From Burkholderiales bacterium (lineage in GTDB: Bacteria > Pseudomonadota > Gammaproteobacteria > Burkholderiales > Casimicrobiaceae): DNA of 55,383 nucleotides. The notes beneath the pieces were generated by a model that had not been told where the DNA came from, did no database searches, and saw only the letters and a list, made by a program, of their open reading frames with translations. The stretch lies in assembly GCA_025354165.1 (NCBI GenBank), contig JANXNI010000061.1, positions 1 to 55,383 on the forward strand. Direction: 5' to 3'. This document shows, piece by piece, positions 16,662 to 24,163 of this stretch; the first letter of the stretch is position 1, and the number at the start of each line of letters is the position of its first letter. The position numbers and the translations under genes are program-made.

Positions 16662-18341
16662 ATGCTGCTTCCGAATCTAGACCTGCTCGCCACCGCGCCC
16701 GAGGGCGTGGCGCGAATGCGCGAACTGATTCTGACTTTGGCCGTGCAGGGCAAACTGGTACCGCAGGACGCTAGCGATGAACCGGCTAGTGAACTGCTTA
16801 AAAAGATTCGCGCCGAGAAAGATCGGCTGATTGCGGACGGTAAGATCAAGCGTGACAAGCCGCTGGCGGAGATTGCCGAAGATGAGAAGACAGTTGAGCT
16901 TCCGACAACGTGGGAGTGGGTGCGATTCGGCGAAATACTTGATTTTCAAGGTGGTGGTCAGCCACCCAAAAGCAACTTCTCGGACGTTCCGCTACCTGAC
17001 TATGTGCAGCTGATACAGATTCGCGATCTTGGTGATAAGCCGCAGCCCGTTTACATACCGAGAAGCCTTGGCGCAAAGTTCTGTACTTCTGCAGACGTGA
17101 TGGTTGGTCGGTATGGAGCCTCAGTAGGTAAAGTCTTTTGGGGCAAGGATGGTGCTTACAACGTTGCGCTCGTGAAGATGGTCGATGCGCACCGAGCATT
17201 TGATGTCAAATTTTTGTATCAGCTATTGGTATCACCAGTCGGGCAAGGCTTGTTCGTAGGCATATCGCGATCTGCACAAGATGGATTTAACAAGAACGAC
17301 ATTGAGCCCAAGTTAATTCCGCTCCCACCCCTCGCCGAACAATCCCGCATCGTCACCCGCGTCGAAGAGCTCATGCGACTTTGCGACGCGCTGGAGGCCA
17401 AGGCCCGCCTTGAATCCACACAACACGCCCAGCTCGTCGCCACGCTGCTCGCCACCCTCACCGCCAGCGCCACACCCGAAGAGCTGGCGGCGAATTGGCA
17501 CCGCGTCGCCACCCACTTCGACCTGCTGCTCGACCGCCCCGAAGCCGTGGACGCGCTGGAGCAAACCATCCTGCAACTCGCCGTGCGCGGCCTCCTCGTC
17601 CCGCAAGACCCCACCGACGAACCCGTCAGCGAACTACTAAAAAAAATCCGCACCGAAAAAGATCGCCTCATCACCGAAGGCAAGATCAAACGCGACAAAC
17701 CATTGCCGCCGATTGCGGAAGACGAGAAACCGTTTGAGTTGCCGCCGGGGTGGGAGTGGGTGCGAATGGGTTCGCTCGGCGCAGCGTTTGACTACGGCAC
17801 TTCCCAGAAGTCTGTCGATGACCCATCTGCAATTCCTGTTTTGCGGATGGGCAATATCCAAGGCGGACGCGTTGTTATGACTAACCTCAAATATTTGGTA
17901 GATCGCGAGGGCGATTTGCCAGCGTTGTTGTTGCAGAAAGACGATTTGTTGTTTAACCGAACAAACAGCTATGACCTCGTTGGGAAGACCGGCCTTTTCG
18001 AGGGATTCCATAGAGAAGTAACGTTCGCCTCATATCTCATTCGGATCAAACTGATGAACGGCCTTGTCGGTCCGCAATACGTCGACATGTACATGAATAC
18101 CCGTGACTGTCGCGTGAACGAAATTGAGCCTGACCTTACGCAGCAAACCGGGCAGGCGAACTACAACGGAACCAAGTTGAAGTCGATCCGCATTCCACTG
18201 CCACCGCTCGCTGAACAATCCCGCATCGTCGCCCGCGTAACCTCCCTGCGCGCCCTGTGCGCCGACCTCCGCCAACGCCTCACCGCCGCGCGTGACACGC
18301 AGGCGCAACTGAGCGAAGCTCTAGTCGCCGAAGTGAACTGA
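16662..18341 (+). CDS. hsdS: Type I restriction-modification specificity subunit S
   Basis: A 559-residue DNA-recognition subunit built of two target-recognition halves. Each half is preceded by a conserved segment (DEPxSELLKKIRxEKDRLI, then GKIKRDKPL, then WEWVR) at about residues 39-93 and 319-373. Each ends with a coiled spacer beginning IPLPPLAEQSRIV. The two variable regions (about 95-210 and 375-500) differ, so the recognised sequence should be asymmetric and bipartite. TTG at 16650 overlaps the hsdM stop; the ATG at 16662 is the alternative chosen here. Neither has a strong ribosome site. The downstream gene begins 4 nt after its stop. Confidence 0.94.
   Translation: MLLPNLDLLATAPEGVARMRELILTLAVQGKLVPQDASDEPASELLKKIRAEKDRLIADGKIKRDKPLAEIAEDEKTVELPTTWEWVRFGEILDFQGGGQPPKSNFSDVPLPDYVQLIQIRDLGDKPQPVYIPRSLGAKFCTSADVMVGRYGASVGKVFWGKDGAYNVALVKMVDAHRAFDVKFLYQLLVSPVGQGLFVGISRSAQDGFNKNDIEPKLIPLPPLAEQSRIVTRVEELMRLCDALEAKARLESTQHAQLVATLLATLTASATPEELAANWHRVATHFDLLLDRPEAVDALEQTILQLAVRGLLVPQDPTDEPVSELLKKIRTEKDRLITEGKIKRDKPLPPIAEDEKPFELPPGWEWVRMGSLGAAFDYGTSQKSVDDPSAIPVLRMGNIQGGRVVMTNLKYLVDREGDLPALLLQKDDLLFNRTNSYDLVGKTGLFEGFHREVTFASYLIRIKLMNGLVGPQYVDMYMNTRDCRVNEIEPDLTQQTGQANYNGTKLKSIRIPLPPLAEQSRIVARVTSLRALCADLRQRLTAARDTQAQLSEALVAEVN
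16725..16930 (+). repeat. Internal direct repeat of hsdS, first copy
   Basis: This segment encodes ILTLAVQGKLVPQD and then the DEPASELLKKIRAEKDRLI block. It recurs 840 bp downstream (17565-17770) with clear nucleotide similarity, including the shared GTGGGAGTGGGTGCGA near the end. Such repeats permit recombination between target-recognition domains. Confidence 0.75.
17565..17770 (+). repeat. Internal direct repeat of hsdS, second copy
   Basis: The second copy encodes ILQLAVRGLLVPQD and then the DEPVSELLKKIRTEKDRLI block. A further repeated pair, beginning IPLPPLAEQSRIV, lies at about 17315-17460 and 18190-18335. Confidence 0.75.
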
Positions 18342-18345
18342 GATC

Positions 18346-19173
18346 ATGGAACTACTTGCGTTAGCTAAAACCGCGATTGACCTGCTTCCGCGCGGGTGGA
18401 AGTTGCTCAAGCAGCACAACGATCCCGTTCGCGCGCAGGCTGCTCGTGTGCTGGAGGCATTTGAAGCGCACGGCGTGAAGCCGCAACAGATCGCGCGATT
18501 GCTGCCGGCCAGCATTGAAGTGAAAGCCACCGCGTGGACTAGCGCGGAGACGCTGAAGGACGCGACGACGCCCGCGTTGCTGAAGTGGACGGCCGACACG
18601 CTGGCGCTGGACTCAGCGTGGGTGGATGGCGAGCCGGTGTGCCGTCAAACGAAGTTCACATGGGATTACAAACATCCCGCGCAGCTTTACAACTGGCTGC
18701 GCGAGCGCTATCTGCGCAGCGGCAAAAATCAGTCACAATCAGCGGCGGAATTGCTCGTTCTTTGCGCGTGTGATGCGCCGATGACCAATGCGGCAAACGG
18801 GCCGCTAGTGTTGATGCTGCGCGAGACGTTCGGCGACATCAACGGCAGCGAACGCCATCGGTATGTGCTGCTCTCGGATGGCTGGCGTCTTGATCATTCG
18901 CCTTGCACGGCGAGTCTCGCCGCCGCGTGCGCCATTGCGCAGAACATGCACCTGCCCATCCACGCGCTCACGACCTCTGCCCGACGCCTGCGCGCACTTG
19001 AAGGCGGCAAATCCTTTGCGGTGGAAGCGTGGACCAAGGCAAAGGCGCGCTGGCATCCTGACGATTTTGTGAAAGGTCCGCCGGGAAAGGACACGGAGTG
19101 GATGCGTACCATTCGCGCTGCTGCGCGTGAGATGCTGGTCGCAGACAAGCTGGGGCATCTGATTCCGGATTGA
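18346..19173 (+). CDS. Uncharacterised protein, fourth gene of the hsd operon
   Basis: A 275-residue protein whose ATG lies 4 nt after the hsdS stop, so it is very likely co-transcribed and translationally coupled with the restriction system. I do not recognise a named family. Residues about 30-60 (RVLEAFEAHGVKPQQIARLL) look like a small helix-turn-helix-like element seen at the N-termini of some uncharacterised bacterial proteins. It is followed by LLKWTADTLALDSAWVDGE and a Trp/Tyr-rich middle. The C-terminal half contains CTASLAAACAIAQNMHLPIH and ALEGGKSFAVEAW. No signal peptide, membrane helix or obvious catalytic motif is seen. It could be an accessory or control factor of the R-M system, or cargo of the island. 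Confidence 0.7.
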   Translation: MELLALAKTAIDLLPRGWKLLKQHNDPVRAQAARVLEAFEAHGVKPQQIARLLPASIEVKATAWTSAETLKDATTPALLKWTADTLALDSAWVDGEPVCRQTKFTWDYKHPAQLYNWLRERYLRSGKNQSQSAAELLVLCACDAPMTNAANGPLVLMLRETFGDINGSERHRYVLLSDGWRLDHSPCTASLAAACAIAQNMHLPIHALTTSARRLRALEGGKSFAVEAWTKAKARWHPDDFVKGPPGKDTEWMRTIRAAAREMLVADKLGHLIPD

Positions 19174-19189
19174 TACTGTCCGGTTGGTG

Positions 19190-19690
19190 CTAGAGCAGGA
19201 GCCGAAGACGCTGATCACTAAGCCAGCTTTCCGTGTAATTTCCTTTTAATGCGTCGGTAGTTTGAGCTCTTAGGTGATTGACCATCGCTTCCAGCGACAC
19301 AAATCGGTCCAGCCAGCCACGCGCGTGGCCGAAGCGCAGCGCGGCTTTGTCGGGGCTGTTGAGCAGCCAGACGTCTTTTGCCGGCAACGTGCCCGCGTAG
19401 ATGAGCAAATCAAGTTCACCGGGATCAAGCACGGCATCCGGAAAGCGCAGCGCAAAGTCAGCGCGGGCGAGATCGGTGACGTCCGCCACGTTGCGCAGAC
19501 TCGCTCGCAGCGCGGCGTAGTCGATGGTCTCTTCCGTACGCCGGTTTTGCAAACCGGTTTGCGTTTCTTCGACGACTTTTTCTACCGTGTGCAGCGCGAA
19601 GTAGCTCGCAAGCTGCGTGAAGCAACGCGTGCGATGCGCCTCAATGATGACGTTGGTGTCGACCAGAACGATCTGGTGGTGGGCGAACAC
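19190..19690 (-). CDS. PIN-like domain nuclease, putative toxin
   Basis: A 166-residue protein with a PIN-type layout: IVLVDTNVIIEAH gives Asp11, acidic residues follow at E41/E42, GELDLLIYAG gives E92/D94, and NSPDKAAL gives D114. This matches the acidic cluster that binds metal in PIN ribonucleases. It starts at GTG 19690, 12 nt after the stop of the XRE-ImmA gene, in the same direction, so the two form one unit. Paired PIN-type nucleases and XRE/ImmA proteins are predicted toxin-antitoxin or stress modules. It converges with the hsd operon with a 16-bp gap. RNA or DNA target unknown. Confidence 0.72.
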   Translation of the reverse strand: MFAHHQIVLVDTNVIIEAHRTRCFTQLASYFALHTVEKVVEETQTGLQNRRTEETIDYAALRASLRNVADVTDLARADFALRFPDAVLDPGELDLLIYAGTLPAKDVWLLNSPDKAALRFGHARGWLDRFVSLEAMVNHLRAQTTDALKGNYTESWLSDQRLRLLL

Positions 19691-19702
19691 GAACCGCGCG
19701 CG

Positions 19703-20830
19703 CTAAAGATCGAACGGAACCGCGAGTTCGTGCTCGCTAAACAATCCTGCGAGATCGTCTAGCGTCATGTCCATGAGCATGGCGGCGCGGCGCGCGGACA
19801 GATGACCTTGATCGATTCCCCAGCCGAGCGTGTCTACGAACCGGCGGCTGAAGCGGCGCGGCAGTTCGGATTTTTCAGAACCTGCACCGTTGGCGGAAAC
19901 GGTTTCTTTGATTCGGTCAGCCGCCGCGCGCGGCAAGAGTCCGATCGCCACCAGCCGCCACATCATCGCGCTGCGGCTAACCTTGAACTGTTCAGCCAAC
20001 GGGGTGAGCCAGGCGGGCACCGCGCCCTCATCGGGCAGCGGATGTGATTGGAGGTAGTTGCGCAGTTCCGCAGCGGGCATGAGCAACGCGGCCGCGAAGT
20101 TTTCGGCGAGTTCTTCGACGCGCTTTGTGCGCTTGTCGGTGACTTCGCTCAGGTTTGAGGCTTCGATCCGTTCGGGTCGCATGCCGTCGTTTGACCACGT
20201 GAGCAGGTGAAAGAATTCATGCGCGGCGTCAAAGTTGCGACGGCCCACCGATTCGCGTCGGTTGATGAGGATGCAGTTAAGCTGCAACAACTGGCATGCG
20301 GCACCGGAGACACCGCGAATGGCGTCAACATGAAGAACCAGCGTGTCGAGCTCGGTTTCGAGGGCGGGCAGGAGGCGAACGGCGGGCACGGAGCCGAGTT
20401 CGAGCACTCGCGAGATGCTTTCGCCTTCCGCCTGGGCATCCTCGTAGCTGCTGTGCTTGGTCAGACCTACCCGACGTTCCGCTGAGTTGACGGAGTTGCC
20501 GCGCAGGCGTGACAGGTGTCGATACGCCGCGATCCAGCGCCCCGCTTTGAGTTCAAAGGCGTCAAGGTCGGCCGAAACCACGTTCTTCTGCCGCCATGAA
20601 AATTTGCCTTCACCCGCGAGTTCGAACGGATCAGTGAAGTAGTCAATTGCGACGCCAAAGAAGGTGGCCGCGCGAACCATCTCTTCAGCCGTGAGCTTTC
20701 GTTCGCCGAGTTCTATGTCAGACAGCGATTGGCGGTCTTTGAGGCCCAGCTGCTCGCCGAGTACGTCTTGACTCAGACCGCGACCTTCGCGGAGAGACTT
20801 CAAGCGGAATGGAATGTTGCCCGTTTCCAT
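19703..20830 (-). CDS. XRE-family regulator fused to an ImmA/IrrE metallopeptidase
   Basis: A 375-residue protein starting at ATG 20830. Residues about 5-65 form an XRE helix-turn-helix (RLKSLREGRGLSQDVLGEQL, LSDIELGERKLT). Residues about 160-260 form an ImmA/IrrE (COG2856) zinc peptidase with AHEFFH (HExxH at 204-208) and ENFAAALLMP downstream. The C-terminal about 100 residues contain another helical region (FVDTLGWGIDQGHLSARRAA). It probably represses its own operon through the dyad directly upstream and may cleave itself or a regulator under stress, as ImmA does. An in-frame ATG 27 nt upstream falls inside that dyad and is less likely. It is followed by the PIN-like gene. Confidence 0.85.
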   Translation of the reverse strand: METGNIPFRLKSLREGRGLSQDVLGEQLGLKDRQSLSDIELGERKLTAEEMVRAATFFGVAIDYFTDPFELAGEGKFSWRQKNVVSADLDAFELKAGRWIAAYRHLSRLRGNSVNSAERRVGLTKHSSYEDAQAEGESISRVLELGSVPAVRLLPALETELDTLVLHVDAIRGVSGAACQLLQLNCILINRRESVGRRNFDAAHEFFHLLTWSNDGMRPERIEASNLSEVTDKRTKRVEELAENFAAALLMPAAELRNYLQSHPLPDEGAVPAWLTPLAEQFKVSRSAMMWRLVAIGLLPRAAADRIKETVSANGAGSEKSELPRRFSRRFVDTLGWGIDQGHLSARRAAMLMDMTLDDLAGLFSEHELAVPFDL

Positions 20831-20837
20831 ATTTCTT

Positions 20838-20870
20838 AATTTCTTGCAGAATGACATTTTGCAAGAAATT
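20838..20870. promoter_or_regulatory. Palindromic operator of the XRE-ImmA/PIN unit
   Basis: Perfect 11-nt arms AATTTCTTGCA (20838-20848) and TGCAAGAAATT (20860-20870) surround an 11-nt centre, starting 7 bp upstream of the regulator's ATG. The 22-bp centre-to-centre spacing of the arms is about two helical turns, suiting a dimeric XRE protein. It is a strong candidate autorepression site. Confidence 0.7.
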
Positions 20871-20971
20871 AGGGTGAATATGAGTAAAACGAGCACCCAT
20901 CCGATGAACGGCGGGGACATGCGCTTGAAATAAGACACAGCCGCGACGAAGTCAGTGGGCTGTGCAAAGTA

Positions 20972-21090
20972 ATGGCTTTTCGGTGAAACGACTATTTCTA
21001 AGGAGCTAGAGCGATAAAACGCCAATAGTCAACAAAAAACGATTTGTGCATCTAGCCGCAGTCTATAGGCGGTTACAGCCAAAAGCTGAT
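20972..21090. repeat. Nested-palindrome intergenic element, copy B
   Basis: The left end ATGGCTTTTCGGTGAAACG and right end GTTACAGCCAAAAGCTGAT form inverted ends. The core begins GGAGCTAGAGCGATAAAACG and ends CATCTAGCCGCA. The copy abuts the DUF1415 stop codon (21095-21093). Confidence 0.75.
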
Positions 21091-21092
21091 CG

Positions 21093-21665
21093 TCAAATCT
21101 CGAGCGCCTTCCAGCCCTCGTGCCCTAATTTTTCGAGCGTGCCGATGTTCGTCTCGGCAATCGCCAATTCATCGGGAAACGCCGCCACGGCGCGTTCTAC
21201 GCTGTCTTCGCGCAGCAAATGCAGCATTGGGTACGGCGCGCGATTGGTGTAGTTCGTGATGTCGTCCGGCTCGGTGCCTTCGAACTGAAATTGCGGATGA
21301 AAGCTGGCGACCTGCAGGATGCCGTCCAGGTCCAGCTTGTCGACGATGCCGTCCGCAACGTCCAGAAAATCGTTGAAGTCGAGGAAATCTGTGAGCACTT
21401 TGGGATGGATCAATAGCGTCGTGTCGATACGCTCCGCGCTCGCCTCCGCAAGAAACTCCAGCTCGCGCTGAAGATCGTCCGCCAGCGCCTCGGGCGTAAT
21501 CGCTTTGCTCACAACATAGCGAATCTGCCCTTTTACGTGCACTGCCTTCGCGAACGGGCAGAGATTGAGCCCGATCACAGCGCGTTCCAGCCAGCGCGTG
21601 GTTGCGGCGATCACCGCGTCACTCTGCTCACCAATACCGGTTTTAGATTCGTTTGCGTTACTCAT
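21093..21665 (-). CDS. DUF1415 family protein
   Basis: A 190-residue cytoplasmic protein matching DUF1415: WLERAVIGLNLCPFAK near the N-terminus, a central TLLIHPKVLTDFLDFNDFLD, SFHPQFQFEGT, and NRAPYPMLHLLREDSVERAV. The family is conserved in many proteobacteria and has no established function. The conserved LCPFA cysteine and the HPQF/APYP motifs suggest an enzyme or ligand-binding role. It is monocistronic here, with repeats on both sides (copy B downstream, the 142-bp element upstream). Start ATG at 21665. Confidence 0.9.
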   Translation of the reverse strand: MSNANESKTGIGEQSDAVIAATTRWLERAVIGLNLCPFAKAVHVKGQIRYVVSKAITPEALADDLQRELEFLAEASAERIDTTLLIHPKVLTDFLDFNDFLDVADGIVDKLDLDGILQVASFHPQFQFEGTEPDDITNYTNRAPYPMLHLLREDSVERAVAAFPDELAIAETNIGTLEKLGHEGWKALEI

Positions 21666-21694
21666 GCTGAACTTTCGTTGGAGTGTTGCGAAAT

Positions 21695-21836
21695 GGGCAC
21701 CGCTAATAATTCATTTGTGGGGCGCATTGTGTCGTCACGCGGTGCTCGCAATCCTCACGTACCAGGGCGTACGCTCCGGTTGCTGCGCTCCGGGCTCCTA
21801 ACACTGCATCCCCAAAAATGAATTGTTAGAGGTGCC
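21695..21836. mobile_element. MITE-like element with 27-bp terminal inverted repeats, copy 1
   Basis: The ends 21696-21722 and 21810-21836 are inverted copies matching at 24 of 27 positions (GGCACCxCTAAxAATTCATT, then TGGGG). The interior (CGCATTGTGTCGTCACGC, GTACCAGGGCGTAC, GGTTGCTGCGCTCC, TAACACTGCATC) is shared with the copy at 40232-40386. No coding capacity is seen. It is probably non-autonomous, mobilised in trans, or a structured intergenic palindrome. Confidence 0.8.
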
Positions 21837-21894
21837 AATGACCAAGGCATCGTTTCGTTTGATATCGCTTTCCATGAGAATTATGCAGATGTCA

Positions 21895-21923
21895 TTGAAA
21901 TCAATCACTTATGTCATTAGCAT
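21895..21923 (+). promoter_or_regulatory. Candidate promoter of the PhnD-like gene
   Basis: TTGAAA (21895-21900), a 17-bp spacer and TAGCAT (21918-21923) in an AT-rich stretch would give a leader of about 90 nt before the ATG at 22021. Confidence 0.4.
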
Positions 21924-21961
21924 AGGATTCATCGCTCGATATAAAAATTTCCGGAAGCGAT

Positions 21962-21986
21962 CCGAGGCATTGAACCGGAGCCTCGG
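21962..21986. promoter_or_regulatory. Leader hairpin upstream of the PhnD-like gene
   Basis: Perfect arms CCGAGGC/GCCTCGG with an 11-nt loop lie 34 nt upstream of the start codon. It could be an operator or an mRNA leader structure. Confidence 0.3.
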
Positions 21987-22020
21987 TGTAATCACAAGTT
22001 TCAAAGGGTGTACTGACGCG

Positions 22021-22875
22021 ATGTTCAAAAAAAGTCTCTTCTTAACAATCGTCGGGCTGGCGCTGGCATGTTCGGCGTCCGCGCAGCCTGGCACGCGAAC
22101 GCTCGTTTTTGCCATCAATGAAGGTGTCACCTATCGGGGTAATTCCGACGCAGCCAGGCAAAATTACAAGCTGATCGCCGATGATCTCGGACGGCTGCTC
22201 AAGGCAAAAGTAAACGTCGAAATGATTGCCGACTATGGCACGCTCGAAAAAGATCTCGCCGCAAAAACCTACGATATCGCGTTCATTCACGCCACTCACA
22301 TCGCGCTCGCCCCGGTCAAAAAAGGCACGTACTCGCTCGCCGTGACGTCGAAGGCGCATTTGAATTACAAGGCTTCGTTTCTCACGAAGCTAACCGCTAC
22401 GCCCAAGTCGCCTGCCGAAGTGGGCAAGGTACTCGGATCTAGCACCAAGATGATTGGTTCACCCGACACCAACTCGATCACGGCGTGGCTGATCCGGGCG
22501 ACGTTGCGCGACGCGGCCGAAGCGGCAAAAGCACCGGCGCCACCACTGAAATTCACGCGCTATCAGGATTCGATTCCCTTCATGGTGGAAGCCGGTTTTG
22601 TCGACGTCGCAGCGACCGCTTCAGAGGCGATTGTGAAGGACTGGGTGGCGGCGGGCGGCAAAGTGCTCACCACGTCAAAGTCAGTGCCGATCAAAAACGT
22701 GATCGTCTCCAACGCGCTGGGCAACGAAGCGCTGGAAACGGTCCGCACTTATTTCACTGAGCTCAGTGCGGCTGCTGACGGACAGGCGAAACTGGATCGC
22801 ATCGGCCTGAAGCAGGGATTCGTAACCTATGATCCGGCCGCCTATTTAGCGCTGTCTGGCTGGTTGGGGATGTAG
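22021..22875 (+). CDS. PhnD-like periplasmic phosphate/phosphonate-type binding protein
   Basis: A 284-residue exported protein with a signal peptide (MFKKSLFLTIVGLALACSASA). The mature part has the PhnD/SsuA/transferrin-like fold signature: LVFAINEGVTYRGN, YDIAFIHATHIALAP, a hinge region with GSPDTNSITAWLIRATL, and VEAGFVDVAATASEAIVKDW. It should bind a small anion or oxyanion in the periplasm. No permease or ATPase gene is adjacent, so it is an orphan: either a sensor component or a binder for a transporter elsewhere. Start ATG 22021 is chosen from the signal peptide. It converges with the PHA protein gene with a 2-bp gap. Confidence 0.85.
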   Translation: MFKKSLFLTIVGLALACSASAQPGTRTLVFAINEGVTYRGNSDAARQNYKLIADDLGRLLKAKVNVEMIADYGTLEKDLAAKTYDIAFIHATHIALAPVKKGTYSLAVTSKAHLNYKASFLTKLTATPKSPAEVGKVLGSSTKMIGSPDTNSITAWLIRATLRDAAEAAKAPAPPLKFTRYQDSIPFMVEAGFVDVAATASEAIVKDWVAAGGKVLTTSKSVPIKNVIVSNALGNEALETVRTYFTELSAAADGQAKLDRIGLKQGFVTYDPAAYLALSGWLGM

Positions 22876-22877
22876 CA

Positions 22878-23231
22878 CTACTTTTTCGCTTTGATGGCAG
22901 GCTTTTGGGCGGGAACTTTCTCTGTCTCAACGGCCTTTGTCGGATGTTTCGTTGCCGGTTTGATCAAGGCGTCGAGATTCTTTTCAACGGCGTCGTGAAT
23001 TGGGCTTTTGAACGCTGCCATCAAAAAGCCCAGCTTCACGTGGATCTTTAATTCTTTGGCGGTCACATCGAGCGTGCCATTGACGCCGCTTCTCGCGAAA
23101 TTGAGCACGTCTCCCGCCCAGCTCGACTTGAGCTGGTAGTCCTTTTCCAGCTTGGCCGCGATTTTCTCTGCCATCTTCTTTGCGTCGGGGAGCGTGCTGT
23201 GATGCGCGCGTTTGATTGAAAATTCCGCCAT
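22878..23231 (-). CDS. Polyhydroxyalkanoic acid system family protein
   Basis: A 117-residue protein matching the PHA granule-region family (TIGR02610-like): HSTLPDAKKMAEKIAAKL, SWAGDVLNFARSGVNGTLDV, LKIHVKLGFLMAAFKSPI. The C-terminus is Lys/Pro/Ala-rich (KPATKHPTKAVE, KPAIKAKK) like phasin-associated tails. It is found near PHA synthesis genes in other bacteria, although no phaC or phaA lies here. GGAG sits 6 nt upstream of the ATG at 23231. It is divergent from the inositol phosphatase gene (40-bp gap). Confidence 0.85.
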   Translation of the reverse strand: MAEFSIKRAHHSTLPDAKKMAEKIAAKLEKDYQLKSSWAGDVLNFARSGVNGTLDVTAKELKIHVKLGFLMAAFKSPIHDAVEKNLDALIKPATKHPTKAVETEKVPAQKPAIKAKK

Positions 23232-23271
23232 GCTGTCTCCTGATTTATTGCGTTTGCGCTATTGTCGCTGC

Positions 23272-24081
23272 ATGAATACCCGACTGCAACTTGCCCGCGA
23301 ACTGGCTCACGAAGCCAGCGACGAAATCGCCCGCGCCTTCGCTTGCCGCGATCACGCGCTGACCGAAAAGTCAGGTAATGATTTCGCCACCGAAACCGAC
23401 AAATCGGTTGAAGTCCACATCGCCCGTCGCGTCGCACAGGCGTTTCCCGGTGATCGCCTGCTCGGCGAAGAGGGCGGCGAACAATTGCTGGGCAGTGCGC
23501 CGGAAACAGGCGTGCGCTGGATCGTCGATCCGCTCGATGGCACGTTCAATTTTGTTCATGGTTTCCCGTATGTCGCCACGTCAATTGCTATCGAAGCGAA
23601 CGGTGAAATTCAGGTCGGCGTGATCGCCAATCCGCTGACGCGCGAAATTTTTTCGGCTGGTAAAGGGTTCGGTGCGTGGCGACATCGACCGGGTCACGCG
23701 CCGGAGCCGCTTGCTGTTTCAAAAGCTGCACGGCTGGATAAGGCGCTGGTAGGCTCGGTGTTGCCTTCCGCCGCAAATGCCAGTTTCGAAACTGTGTTGC
23801 CGGCATGGCTCGACATCGCGCGCGCGTCTGGAAGCATTCGCCGCACCGGTGCTGCCGCGCTCGATCTGGCGCATGTCGCAGCGGGTCAGCTCGACGGCTT
23901 CTTCGTGATGAGCCTCGCGTCATGGGATGCGGCGGCTGGCGCATTGCTGGTGCGCGAGGCGGGCGGGCTGGTCTGTGACTTTGCCGGTGGCGACGATTTT
24001 CTGCGAACCAATCAGGTCATCGCCGGAACGCGTGACGTGGCAATGCAAATGGCGCAGATTTTACGGCCGTACGCGGCGTGA
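23272..24081 (+). CDS. Inositol monophosphatase family protein
   Basis: A 269-residue Mg-dependent phosphatase of the IMPase/SuhB superfamily. Motifs: GEEGGEQ, then WIVDPLDGTFNFVHGFPYVA with the metal-binding Asp residues, and late SLASWDAAAGALLVREAGG. It hydrolyses myo-inositol-1-phosphate or a related sugar or nucleotide phosphate in the cytoplasm. SuhB-type members can also act with NusA/NusG in rRNA antitermination, but the sequence alone does not decide between them. ATG 23272 (MNTRLQLAREL) is preferred over an upstream in-frame start that would overlap the divergent gene. Confidence 0.9.
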   Translation: MNTRLQLARELAHEASDEIARAFACRDHALTEKSGNDFATETDKSVEVHIARRVAQAFPGDRLLGEEGGEQLLGSAPETGVRWIVDPLDGTFNFVHGFPYVATSIAIEANGEIQVGVIANPLTREIFSAGKGFGAWRHRPGHAPEPLAVSKAARLDKALVGSVLPSAANASFETVLPAWLDIARASGSIRRTGAAALDLAHVAAGQLDGFFVMSLASWDAAAGALLVREAGGLVCDFAGGDDFLRTNQVIAGTRDVAMQMAQILRPYAA

Positions 24082-24163
24082 GCCGAATAAGGGCCATCAC
24101 TAAAACCAAAACACTGGAAATCAAGTAAAACAAACTGTAGGACTAATCGGGGCTATCGCTTTA

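Larger units (their letters stand above)
21666..22020. other. Divergent intergenic region between DUF1415 and the PhnD-like gene
   Basis: These 355 bp hold the 142-bp terminal-inverted-repeat element (21695-21836), a candidate promoter at 21895-21923 and a perfect 7-bp stem hairpin at 21962-21986. A reading frame continuous with the PhnD-like gene enters this region but starts at the element's end and lacks protein-like character. Confidence 0.6.

Noticed and set aside
21823-22020. Longer N-terminus for the PhnD-like protein
   Set aside because: The extension begins at the edge of the MITE-like element, is not protein-like and would bury the clear signal peptide that starts at 22021.
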